Shown here: positions 35,037-42,901 of the stretch, in pieces
Position numbering within the stretch: position 1 is the stretch's first letter
Layout: every line of letters begins with the position of its first letter
From: Natrinema sp. SYSU A 869
Lineage (GTDB): Archaea; Halobacteriota; Halobacteria; Halobacteriales; Natrialbaceae
Reading direction: 5' to 3'
Length of the DNA: 64,000 nucleotides
Assembly: GCF_019879105.1 (NCBI RefSeq)
Contig: NZ_CP082249.1
Location: 3,224,001-3,288,000, forward strand
Notes under the pieces: model-generated
The model's input: the letters and a program-made list of their open reading frames with translations, nothing else
Databases searched by the model: none
Told to the model about the DNA's origin: nothing
Made by a program: the position numbers and the translations under genes

Positions 35037-35944
35037 TGAGTCTTCGTGGCCCACCGGCGGATCGTTCGCCCGCCGAGTTACTCACCTTCGGTGTCGTCAA
35101 TCTCGACAAGCCGCCCGGCCCATCGTCCCATCAGGTCAGCGGCTGGCTGCGAGACGCCGTCGTCGAGACGTTGGCCGAGCGCGGCGTCGAGTCGACGATC
35201 GACCGCGCCGCCCACGCGGGCACGCTCGATCCAAAAGTGACCGGCTGTCTCCCGGTCATGCTCGGCGACGCGACCCGGCTCGCACAGGTCTTCCTCGAGG
35301 GCGGCAAGGAGTACGTTGCAGTCCTCGAGTGTCACGCGCCGGTCCCTACCGACACCGAATCGGTCGTCGCCGAGTTCGAAGGGCCGATCTACCAGAAACC
35401 CCCGCGAAAGAGCGCGGTCTCGCGTCGCCTGCGCGTGCGCGAACTCTACGATCTCGAGGTACTCGAGGTTGAAGACCGACGGCTCCTCTTGCGGATCCGT
35501 TGCGAGAGCGGGACCTACGTCCGCAAACTGTGCCACGACCTCGGACTGGCGCTCGGCACTGGCGGGCACATGGGTCACCTGCGCCGCACTGCGACGGATC
35601 CGTTCGACGACCGCACGCTCTACAGCGCCCACGACTTCCTCGATGTGCTCGGCTTCTGGCTCGAGGACGGCAACCCCGAACCACTGTACGATGTCGTCGA
35701 TCCCGCCGAACGGATTCTCGAGGGGATTCCGGGCGTCACTATCGCCGAGAACGCGGCCCGCGAGGTCGCCGAGGGCGCGCCAATCTACGCACCGGGCGTG
35801 CTCGAGGCCGACGACGGGATCGATCAGGGGTCACTGGTCGCCTGTTACACGCCCAACGATGCGGCGGTGTGTCTCGGGGAGTTGGTCGGCAGCGTCGGCG
35901 CCGACAGCGGTGTTGTGGTGGATCTCGAGCGCGTTCTCGTCTGA
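35036..35944 (+). CDS. truB: tRNA/rRNA pseudouridine synthase, TruB/Cbf5 family
   Basis: 302 residues. Catalytic Asp lies in the signature HAGTLDPKVTGCLPVMLGDA (about residues 60-79). C-terminal PUA domain from about 225 (GVTIAENAAREVAEGAPIYA). Archaeal members form H/ACA ribonucleoproteins with L7Ae, Nop10 and Gar1 and also modify tRNA U55. Other signs: YQKPPRKSAVSRRLRVR and CESGTYVRKLCHDLGLALG. Coupled to cmk by one-base overlap. Could equally be named cbf5. Confidence 0.93.
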   Translation: MSLRGPPADRSPAELLTFGVVNLDKPPGPSSHQVSGWLRDAVVETLAERGVESTIDRAAHAGTLDPKVTGCLPVMLGDATRLAQVFLEGGKEYVAVLECHAPVPTDTESVVAEFEGPIYQKPPRKSAVSRRLRVRELYDLEVLEVEDRRLLLRIRCESGTYVRKLCHDLGLALGTGGHMGHLRRTATDPFDDRTLYSAHDFLDVLGFWLEDGNPEPLYDVVDPAERILEGIPGVTIAENAAREVAEGAPIYAPGVLEADDGIDQGSLVACYTPNDAAVCLGELVGSVGADSGVVVDLERVLV

Positions 35945-36033
35945 GCGATATTGATCGCCGGGGTGCGAAACCCGGTGACGCACCGGCCGCGAAACGACAC
36001 CCTTAAGCGGCAGACGGCCATCGGTTCACGTGT

Positions 36034-36104
36034 GGGACCGTGGGGTAGTGGTATCCTCTGCGGATGGGGTCCGTAGGACCCGAGTTCAATTCTCGGCGGT
36101 CCCA
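36034..36104 (+). tRNA. tRNA-Pro(GGG)
   Basis: 71 bases, no intron. Acceptor GGGACCG pairs with CGGTCCC, discriminator A. Anticodon loop ATGGGGT gives anticodon GGG; T-arm CCGAGTTCAATTCTCGG. The box cccttaagc (35999-36007) about 30 bases upstream is a likely promoter. The accessory genes start directly downstream, as expected if elements integrate at this tRNA. Confidence 0.95.
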
Positions 36105-36222
36105 CTCGAAATTCTCTAAGTGTTCAACTCTTAGCGGCTCGTACCCCTGAGACGGCCGAAAAATCAATTCTCGGTTTCGGTATATTACCACGTAGTCGAC
36201 AGACTACCGGGAGGTGGTCAGC

Positions 36223-36453
36223 GTGACGGTCGCTCCGTGGCCGTCAGTCGACCGCTCGACGTGCAAGCATTGTGGAGCCCACGTCACCGACCGGTTCCGC
36301 CGTGTCTTCGGTGACGACGGCGATCGTGCCCATCGGTGTGGCGACTGCGATACCTACGCTCGACTGAGCCGCGGCTCCGCTGCTGGCGTCGATGTATCGA
36401 TCCCCGATCCGGAAACGTCGCCCGGCCGTCACGGAGGTGAGGCCGATGCGTGA
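36223..36453 (+). CDS. Small zinc-ribbon protein (DUF7563-like)
   Basis: 76 residues from the GTG at 36223, chosen because ggaggt at 36210-36215 is a well-spaced ribosome-binding site; a GTG at 36214 is less suited. Two CxxC knuckles: CKHCGAHVTDRFRRVFGDDG and HRCGDCDTYARLSRG. This layout is that of short zinc ribbons common in haloarchaeal proviruses and plasmids, of unknown function. Overlaps the next frame by eight bases. Confidence 0.7.
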   Translation: MTVAPWPSVDRSTCKHCGAHVTDRFRRVFGDDGDRAHRCGDCDTYARLSRGSAAGVDVSIPDPETSPGRHGGEADA

Positions 36454-36928
36454 CGGGTTCGTTCCTGCGAGTCACCTGTACGATGTCAAGAGTCGGACGC
36501 CCATCGCCCATCCGGCCCATCAAGCAACCGATGAGGACGTTCGTCGCGCCCTCAAGGATCAGGAAGTGCGGGCCAACGGTGGCCGGTCCTCGAGCGAGAC
36601 TGAACGATTAAGTGGTATCGAGAATCCGTTCCGCAATAATGACCAGTCTATAAAGGAGACATGTTGCGGCCAATCCGATCCCCATCCAGAACCATGTCAC
36701 GAAGGTCCCTCCCTCGTTCGTCATGGCGACGCCAACGACTCCAATAGTCGTGAAAATGGCAATTATTCCAAAGGTTGTCTCCCCTATTTCGGAATCTTTC
36801 TCGGAGGACATAGTGAGCGTTCTCTAATTAGATGCCGTAAATGTTGGGAAAAATCTACGCCTGTACTCGAAGCCAGTTGCCATTCACTTCAGTCAGGCAC
36901 TGACCGAACAGATGGTGGTTCGCGATGA
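36446..36928 (+). CDS. Hypothetical protein, likely disrupted 3' half
   Basis: 160 residues from the ATG at 36446 that overlaps the previous gene. The first 48 residues (MRDGFVPASHLYDVKSRTPI, then ATDEDVRRALKDQEVRANGG) look like a compact small protein of the same mini-operon. The rest runs antisense to the membrane protein at 36608-36811 and changes base composition, so it is probably read-through into inserted DNA. The next zinc-ribbon gene begins near its end. Function unknown. Confidence 0.4.
   Translation: MRDGFVPASHLYDVKSRTPIAHPAHQATDEDVRRALKDQEVRANGGRSSSETERLSGIENPFRNNDQSIKETCCGQSDPHPEPCHEGPSLVRHGDANDSNSRENGNYSKGCLPYFGIFLGGHSERSLIRCRKCWEKSTPVLEASCHSLQSGTDRTDGGSR
36608..36811 (-). CDS. 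Small two-helix membrane protein
   Basis: 67 residues. Two hydrophobic segments: FGIIAIFTTIGVVGVAMT and FVTWFWMGIGLAATCLLYRL, short charged ends. AT-richer than its neighbours and on the opposite strand to the surrounding coupled genes, so it looks inserted. Family not recognised. It could be a one-gene cargo or a holin- or toxin-like peptide; that is only a possibility. Confidence 0.55.
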   Translation of the reverse strand: MSSEKDSEIGETTFGIIAIFTTIGVVGVAMTNEGGTFVTWFWMGIGLAATCLLYRLVIIAERILDTT

Positions 36929-37044
36929 GCCGGCTCATCGAATCCGACGAGTGCGAGCGGTGCGGTGATTGCGTCGACGCACTTCGCCGGCTCTGTCCCG
37001 ACTGTACGCGCGCCGTTCGGAACGCGCGGGAGGGGCCGTTATGA
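36925..37044 (+). CDS. Micro zinc-ribbon protein, 39 residues
   Basis: ATG at 36925, TGA at 37042-37044. The sequence contains DECERCGDCVDALRRLCPDC, five Cys in 20 residues: two CxxC pairs plus one between. Typical of very short zinc-knuckle proteins of haloarchaeal mobile elements. Its last codons overlap the ATG of the next gene (ATGA), which supports real translation. Confidence 0.6.
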   Translation: MSRLIESDECERCGDCVDALRRLCPDCTRAVRNAREGPL

Positions 37045-37562
37045 GTTCTCGAGCGTCGGAACTCGAGAGTTCGAAGGCCAGCGGCGACGCCATCGAGGCC
37101 GAAATCGTCCAGACCGTCGACGAACTCGAGTACGTCAGCGATCACACTGCCACGTGGCACGACGCCCGGACGACAACTGTCCTCGAGGCGAGTCGGTCGC
37201 TGCCGTTCTACGGAATCGTGCTCGCCGAGCCGGCGGTTCCAGTCGAGATCAAAGGCTGCCAGATCGAAACGAGCAACGGCAGTCGGTCGACTCGCGGGCG
37301 GTTCTACGTCAAACGAGCGGCTCACGAGCAACTGCTCGAGGCGGGCGGGATGTACCTGTTCGTGGTGTATCTCCCACGGCCGGGGTTGCCGCAGGTCGCC
37401 CGCGCGATCGTGCCGGCGACGCTCATCGACGAGTTGCTCGCCGGTCGGTGGTACGAGGTCGGCGGCTCGCGCTCGGAACAGGAGGTCGCGAAACTCGCGT
37501 GGTCGCACGTGATCGATCCCGCGGGCGTCGATCCGTCGGTGACCGCGGAGGGATCACGATGA
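37041..37562 (+). CDS. Conserved mobile-element-associated protein
   Basis: 173 residues from the ATG at 37041, coupled to both neighbours by ATGA overlaps. Mixed alpha/beta pattern: an N-terminal helix (DAIEAEIVQTVDELEYVSDH), PVEIKGCQIETSNGS, GRFYVKRAAHEQLLEAGGMY, and LFVVYLPRPGLPQVARAIVP. The order D/E...(E/V)K strand followed by FYV(K) and a helix is reminiscent of a PD-(D/E)xK nuclease fold (IKGCQIE), but I cannot confirm a catalytic triad. Function unknown. Confidence 0.6.
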   Translation: MSSRASELESSKASGDAIEAEIVQTVDELEYVSDHTATWHDARTTTVLEASRSLPFYGIVLAEPAVPVEIKGCQIETSNGSRSTRGRFYVKRAAHEQLLEAGGMYLFVVYLPRPGLPQVARAIVPATLIDELLAGRWYEVGGSRSEQEVAKLAWSHVIDPAGVDPSVTAEGSR

Positions 37563-37903
37563 GCGTCGATGCCGAGCGCGACGACCGTGACCTCGAGGCT
37601 GAATTAGCGAGTCCGGTAGCGGGTCAGTTTGGCATCCCCGTCGACGCTGTCTGCGTGGGCTGTGGGCGGACGCGCGTCAAGCGCGCGACTCTCGAGGCGA
37701 TGGACCAAGATCCCGGAGCCGAACCCCGACGCTCGAGCTCGTCAACGGGATCAACTGAGCGAGACCGCTGGAACCCGATCCTCGAGTCGGACCCTTGGAT
37801 ACTCGAGACTACATACGCGGAGACCTCGATGCTTACACTCCTCCATCGGCGACGGGTCATGATGTGCATAGAATTGAGGACAGTCCAGTCGGTTCCACCG
37901 TGA
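37559..37903 (+). CDS. Hypothetical protein with CxxC motif, last gene of the mini-operon
   Basis: 114 residues, start ATG at 37559 overlapping the previous stop. The region FGIPVDAVCVGCGRTRVKRA has one CxxC. After about residue 60 the composition changes (SSSSTGSTERDRWNPILESD), and the last part resembles no protein domain, so the 3' end may be truncated and read on into non-coding DNA. Confidence 0.45.
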   Translation: MSVDAERDDRDLEAELASPVAGQFGIPVDAVCVGCGRTRVKRATLEAMDQDPGAEPRRSSSSTGSTERDRWNPILESDPWILETTYAETSMLTLLHRRRVMMCIELRTVQSVPP

Positions 37904-37992
37904 TCACGTCCACTGCGCCTCCCGTTCATAAGGGACCGACCGTTGTTCACTTTCGAGTGACGTGAATCACCCCCGGTTCATACCGTCCCTGA

Positions 37993-38256
37993 AACCATAA
38001 CCAAGCGAACCAATCTGAAATTCATTCACGAACGCAATGCAAACTCGACCGCGCGAACGCGGTCATAGCCGAAGACGAGTACGACGACCCACCGATGTCC
38101 GTCGTGATTGATGCAGCGTTGACGCACTTTCTTGAATCGAAGGAGACCATTGACGATGCTCGCGGTGAGATCGATCCTGAGCCAATCCAAAAAATATCGA
38201 ACACTTCAGTAATAGGGCACCGATACCGGACATCCGTTGAAAGCCGAGGGAAATGA
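37993..38256 (+). pseudogene. Relict of a small haloarchaeal ribbon-helix-helix-like protein
   Basis: The open frame includes KLDRANAVIAEDEYDDPPMS and VVIDAALTHFLESKETIDDA, then GEIDPEPIQKISNTSVIG, and ends at TGA 38254-38256. The VIDAALTHFLES helix looks like the second helix of RHH-type DNA-binding proteins. There is no start codon before the conserved part; the first ATG (38096) is inside it. The 5' end appears lost or altered. Confidence 0.45.
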
Positions 38257-38404
38257 GCGTATCTAAACAGCTACCGATTGGATTCACTGCATTATGCTTC
38301 CAACAATTGGTGACTAGCAATTTTTCGCGATAGACTCGGGGACTGGATTGATCTCGCCAGTGTTCTGGCAGCGCAAATAAAAATAAACGGCTGAACGCGG
38401 TTAG

Positions 38405-38911
38405 TTAGGCTTCCCAGGTCGCGATGACCTGCAGTTCGTTGCCGACCTCGCCGTAGACAGTGATTTTGTCAACGATATCGCCCTCGTCGATCTCACCAGG
38501 GGGAGTACCATCATACTCTGTTCCGTTAAGATCGTCTTCCGAATCAGCGATGCTATTACTGTTGATTGTGAGCGAATCGCCGACAGTCCACGGATCAGAG
38601 TTATCAGACACATCCACTGGCGTTGCGTTTGGTTGGATATAGTCTGAAACGCTGCCATTCTCCGCTTCAACGTAGATCGAGTCGGTATTACCCGCATCAA
38701 TCACCTGTACAGTAACGTATTCGCCATTTTCATTGAAGTCGACACCTGCGTTGGCAGACTCGCTCATGTTGCCCATGTCGAGCACGAAGGCGGCGATCAC
38801 GGCCGCGAGGATGACAGTAATTGCCACCATTAGTATCACTCCGATGACAGGTGATACTGCTCTCTCATTTTCCGCTCCGACCAACTTCGATTTGACTTGC
38901 TTAAGATCCAT
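38405..38911 (-). CDS. Type IV pilin (haloarchaeal PilA type), copy 1
   Basis: 168 residues. After the short positively charged leader (MDLKQVKSKLVGAENERA) comes the highly conserved haloarchaeal pilin helix [20 protein letters not shown] with AAFVLDMG; processing by the archaeal prepilin peptidase is expected just before VSPVIG. The exposed domain (VDFNENGEYVTVQVIDAGNT) is Asn/Asp-rich. Such pilins build adhesion pili. It lies 18 bases after the second pilin copy and ends in WEA. Confidence 0.9.
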   Translation of the reverse strand: MDLKQVKSKLVGAENERAVSPVIGVILMVAITVILAAVIAAFVLDMGNMSESANAGVDFNENGEYVTVQVIDAGNTDSIYVEAENGSVSDYIQPNATPVDVSDNSDPWTVGDSLTINSNSIADSEDDLNGTEYDGTPPGEIDEGDIVDKITVYGEVGNELQVIATWEA

Positions 38912-38929
38912 TTTAGAAGTTATTGGAAA

Positions 38930-39390
38930 TTAAGCATCCCAACTTGCAACAACTTGTTCTTCACCGCCAACTTCGCCGTAGACGGTAATACTACTAAGAT
39001 TTCCACTCAGGGAAGTACCACTGTAATCCCCAGTGCCAAGGCCGCTACTATTACTATGCAATGTGCCAGAGTCCCCGACAGTCCACGGATCCTTCGTGTC
39101 TCCGTTACTTGCATTGATGTATGTGGTGGTGCTATCATTCTCGACCTCGACGTAGATCGAATCAGTGTTCCCTCATCGATCACTTGTACCGAAACCTCGT
39201 CTCCACTTTCGCCGAAGTCAACACCAGCATTGGCGGACTCGCTCATGTTGCCCATGTCGAGCACGAAGGCGGCAATCACAGCTGCGAGGATGACAGTAAT
39301 TGCCACCATCAGAATGACTCCGATGACGGGTGATACTGCTCGTTCACTATCGCTTCCAACCAGTTTGTTTTGGTACGGTTTCAAATCCAT
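38930..39390 (-). pseudogene. Type IV pilin, copy 2, frameshifted
   Basis: Same leader and helix as copy 1 ([18 protein letters not shown] and [20 protein letters not shown]), up to VSVQVIDEG. At ccc 39170-39172 (ggg on the coding strand) one base is missing compared with the sister copy; the next frame gives [20 protein letters not shown], then [19 protein letters not shown], and ends ASWDA with TAA at 38930-38932. Restored length 153 residues. With the other G/C-run indels in this window, a sequence error is likely; phase-variation by slippage is the biological alternative. Confidence 0.85.
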
Positions 39391-40275
39391 GTTTGTTATC
39401 CATCGGCTATGAACGGTGAGAAAGCTTATCTCCCGCCTCAGCAAAGCAAGGCGTGCGGACCAAAGGGATTGGAACCAACCTCGCGTCCCCGCTTTCTCGT
39501 GCGTCGTCACCGATGCTAATAGCACCGAAGCGGTCAGTTGTATATATAGGTAAGGGATAGTGAAATTCTGTGAACGATGAAAGACTTTCAGAAGTGAGAA
39601 TCAGAGGGTGCTATCGGGGTTCCAGCATCCCCTTGAAGCCACGCAGTCATGCGATCACCAGATTCATGCAGAAAATGATAGGAATGTGCCATCTCGAGTA
39701 AACTCTATTATCTGCATACCCACGACACGTTCATCTCCGAGCGCGCTCGCAAGAGCCGACGATCCACCGGCGTATAGTGACGCGTGAAATGCGGTCGAAG
39801 ACTACTGACGGGTTATGACCGACGCGAGCTGTCCCAGTAAAGGACTCAAGTACGATCGCCTCGGCACTGGATCTCCCCGCGGCCGCATCCGTCCGTGGCT
39901 TGATGGGGTGCCCCCGACGCTGCCAACGTGATCGACCCACTATCGGACGGTCGATACGGAGTATCAGGCCAGTTGCCGCCAGCCTCACTCGGGAGTTCAG
40001 TCGAACAGCGTCTCGGCCGTCGTGGTATCGACCAGTGTGGCGTAGTCATCCTCGCAGAGACCGTCGCGAACGTCGGCAGTGGGAACGCATTCCGCAGTGA
40101 TCCTGTGGCTGGGCGTCTCGGCACTTGTATCGGGTATGGAATACCCAGACGCGCTCGTGGCCGTCAAAATTCGCTTCAATGGCCCGATAACGAGGGTGAC
40201 CGAGTCCGAGACGTGGATGTACGTGAACAGTGTATTGCGCTGAGTGTGAAATTCCCCGGCGTCCTCGAGTCCGGC
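39391..40275. other. Gene-poor stretch upstream of the pilins
   Basis: gtatatataggt (39541-39552) is a strong TATA-like tract but about 150 bases before the pilin ATG. A minus-strand frame at 39997-40287 (ending TTTAETLFD) has no start outside the MITE and no known domain; it may be a gene cut by the MITE. No other feature recognised. Confidence 0.35.
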
Positions 40276-40359
40276 TATAGTAGCCACTGAAAGTCATTGC
40301 ATACCTAATCGCATGACAACTGTGCGATCAGCGTGTAAATCGTTTCAGTAGCTACTATA
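40276..40359. mobile_element. 84-bp MITE-like element with 17-bp terminal inverted repeats
   Basis: Left end tatagtagccactgaaa (40276-40292) and right end tttcagtagctactata (40343-40359) are inverted repeats matching at 16 of 17 positions. The 50-base interior has no coding capacity. I see no clear target-site duplication. The form is that of haloarchaeal non-autonomous elements mobilised by a full insertion sequence elsewhere in the genome. Confidence 0.75.
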
Positions 40360-40862
40360 TTTTCACCGGTTGCGGTGACTGTTTCGGCCATACCACTGTG
40401 TCATCATCAGTCCGTAAAACAGTCCAGGGCGTGTCTGGGAAGCGCTGTTCATCGATCGCCGTCACGTAGTCGACGACTGTACCGCGGCATCGCTGCTATC
40501 GGACATCGGATCTCGAACCTCGAGACGGGCCAGCACGCTGGTGCTGGTATTCCCAAAAGACAGTTCGCGGGCAGTCTCGAGCGATCGGTGTCGCTACCGG
40601 TGGTTCGCCGTCTATGGTGGGTGGAGTGCCTCTGACAGCCTACGGCTGCGCGGCCATCAATCGCGATCGCAGCCGATCTCAGGCTGGTATCTAGTATACA
40701 AAACATTAATAAACGTGTTCTGGATTTGAACCGCGATCGAGTCGACTTCCGTTGACTTGAATCGACTACTGACTCCCAGTGGCCGTAATCGTCTGACGCA
40801 CGTCCGCCATCCGTCAGCAAAGTATCGAGGGAGTTATTTAGGGCGTCGTTGGCGATTGATAT
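40360..40862. other. Stretch between the MITE and the HalOD1 gene
   Basis: No gene recognised on either strand; several short frames overlap without family features. The AT-rich tract aaaacattaataaacg (40700-40715) and ttatttaggg (40832-40841) precede the HalOD1 ATG at 40863; the second is about 25-30 bases upstream and is the likely promoter. Confidence 0.35.
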
Positions 40863-41123
40863 ATGTCAAGGTCAGTTCCAATCAGTATCAGGGTTGTACA
40901 GGGGGTGGCGGCACACGAAGGCGTCGAACCGGTTGATCTCGAACCGCCGCTACACGAGGTGGTCGATACAGACGCGCTCAACATGCTGTTTCGTTCGACG
41001 GACGACTCGAACGTGAGCGTCGAGTTCACGTATCGTGGAACGCACGTCTGCATCGATGATTCGGGGAAGATCGAGATAACGGCGACGACCACGGATTCCA
41101 GCAGTTCGACTACGGCCGAATGA
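40863..41123 (+). CDS. HalOD1-domain protein
   Basis: 86 residues, a single HalOD1 domain: VVQGVAAHEGVEPVDLEPPL, HEVVDTDALNMLFRSTDDSN, and the last strands VSVEFTYRGTHVCIDDSGKI. Ends in a Ser/Thr-rich tail. Same family as the gene at 3550-3903. TATA-like box ttatttaggg is about 25-30 bases upstream. Role in signalling presumed from the family only. Confidence 0.85.
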   Translation: MSRSVPISIRVVQGVAAHEGVEPVDLEPPLHEVVDTDALNMLFRSTDDSNVSVEFTYRGTHVCIDDSGKIEITATTTDSSSSTTAE

Positions 41124-41431
41124 CGCCAACTAGCCAGTCCTGACCGGGATGGTTTTGCACGCGTTATCGTGAGACACCGTATTTTCGGCCGTCATGTAGT
41201 CGGGTGTTCACTGACGGCTAGTGGCTACTGTCACTCAGTACAGCGCTTGATTCGCGCGTGGAGAGGGAAATCGAAGAGTTACCGGCCGGTCACGGATACC
41301 GCTCGGCCGACGGATACGCGGCCCGCTGTGGCAGTCACGTGTCGTTTGGTCCGTTTGGGACCGCTCGAGAACCAGCGATGGATTCTCAGCGGGGCTCCAC
41401 TTCGCTGTCGGTGACCGAATATGGGTACGAG
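41124..41431. other. Gap between HalOD1 gene and metalloprotease
   Basis: 308 bases between convergent genes. Short overlapping frames (for example 41169-41414) show no family features. No terminator hairpin obvious. Nothing else seen. Confidence 0.3.
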
Positions 41432-42727
41432 TCACCCGTCTACGGTAACGAACGGTGTCGCAGGCGTAAACATGTGATCGTCGATGTACCCCCAGTCGTC
41501 GAACTCGTTGAAGAGGCCGCCTGCGGAAAACCCGTAGTAGTCGGGCGGTGAATTGTAGTTCATCACGCTCGTGTAGCTGGCGAAGCTGTACTGGTCGGTG
41601 TCGATTCCCTCGAAGTTGGTATTCGAGAGGCCGAGCGAGTGGCCCAGTTCGTGCATTACGGTTGACCCCGTCTCGTCGCGACCCGACTGTGCTTCGACCA
41701 TCATCGTGCCGAGCCCGGCTTTGCCGACGACGTTTCCGGTACTTTGCTCGCCGTCGATGGCTTCGACGATAACCAGATAGTGATACCCCGTTCCGTCCCG
41801 ATCGAAATAGCGGGAGCGGTACCCGTTCAAATCGCCGGTATCGGTCGACGACTCCCGCGGGATCGTCTCGTTGAAGCGCATGTGGAGGTCGCCACCGGTC
41901 GATCCGTCGGGATTGTCAAGCGGGGCCGCGTCGAATTCGGCGACGATCCGCTCGGCTTCGCTTCGCTCGAGTTCGACTCCCTCCATGGTATCGATTTCGA
42001 CGTAGATATCCGTCCTGAGCGAGTCGGCATCGGGATACAGATCCTGCCGGTGGATCTCCACGCCATCCGGGAGCCCGTCGTCGTCGGTGTCTGACTCCGT
42101 CGGATCGGTTCCGTGCTCGTGGACTTCCAGACCATCGTCGAGACTGTCACCGTCCGTATCGGACACGTTCGGGTCACTCTCGTACTCGTGGACTTCCGGA
42201 CCGTCATCGAGGCCGTCTCCGTCTGTGTCCGCCTCGAGCGGGTCCGTTCCGTACTCCTCGAGTTCCTCGAAATCCGAGAGTTCGTCGTCGTCCAAGTCCG
42301 AGACGGTCGGATCAGTGTCGGACTCGAACACTTCCTCGTCGTCCGCGAGTCCATCGCCGTCCGTGTCTGTCTCGTTCGGATCGGTGTCGTACTCGCGTAC
42401 TTCCGTGCCGTCGTCGAGACCGTCACCGTCCGTATCCGCCTCGAGCGGGTCCGTTCCGTGATCGCGGACCTCCTCGCCGTCCGCGAGCCCGTCACCATCG
42501 GTATCGGCGACGGTCGGGTCGGTTCCGAATCGCGGTTCTATACCGTCGTCGAGTCCGTCACCGTCCGTATCGGGGTCGAAGACCGCGGTCCCGTCGCGAA
42601 GTTCGACCACTGGCGAGACACCGTCCCCGTCAGGATCGACGACCGTCGTTCCTCCGATGATCCCCACTGTGAGGAGCCCGACGACGAGAACGAGGACGGG
42701 GATACCGAGGACCCGCGACGATAGCAT
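41432..42727 (-). CDS. Exported metzincin-like metalloprotease with thrombospondin type 3 repeats
   Basis: 431 residues. A hydrophobic N-terminal segment (VLGIPVLVLVVGLLTVGIIG) acts as signal or anchor. About nine Asp-rich calcium-binding repeats follow (units like DTDGDGLDDGTEVREYDTDP, residues 32-225). The C-terminal domain has a zinc-protease motif HELGHSLGL (359-367) and a Met-turn SVMNYN further on, as in metzincins. In HExxHxxGxxH the third ligand position is Asn here, so the third zinc ligand is uncertain. Presumably acts outside the cell, stabilised by calcium. The low-complexity repeats also create long shadow frames on the other strand. Confidence 0.85.
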   Translation of the reverse strand: MLSSRVLGIPVLVLVVGLLTVGIIGGTTVVDPDGDGVSPVVELRDGTAVFDPDTDGDGLDDGIEPRFGTDPTVADTDGDGLADGEEVRDHGTDPLEADTDGDGLDDGTEVREYDTDPNETDTDGDGLADDEEVFESDTDPTVSDLDDDELSDFEELEEYGTDPLEADTDGDGLDDGPEVHEYESDPNVSDTDGDSLDDGLEVHEHGTDPTESDTDDDGLPDGVEIHRQDLYPDADSLRTDIYVEIDTMEGVELERSEAERIVAEFDAAPLDNPDGSTGGDLHMRFNETIPRESSTDTGDLNGYRSRYFDRDGTGYHYLVIVEAIDGEQSTGNVVGKAGLGTMMVEAQSGRDETGSTVMHELGHSLGLSNTNFEGIDTDQYSFASYTSVMNYNSPPDYYGFSAGGLFNEFDDWGYIDDHMFTPATPFVTVDG

Positions 42728-42901
42728 TTCCTGAATGTCAGGAACGACGGAATAACTGTATTGTGGTCATCAGTAGATGTCGACTGACACGTCCGCGAGA
42801 GTGCACGGAGCAATTAGGTGCCGATTCGGCCGTCGACCGCGGGCTTCACTTTCACCCCGCTGTCCAAACCCTCTTACACACCGGCCCCCGAAACGACGAT
42901 A

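Noticed and set aside
41744-42724. Long plus-strand frames opposite the metalloprotease
   Set aside because: Produced by the repetitive Asp/Gly codons of the TSP3 repeats on the other strand.
42818-42901. Earlier start for Lhr
   Set aside because: The extra 28 residues are not helicase-like; the ATG at 42902 fits the compact N-terminus.
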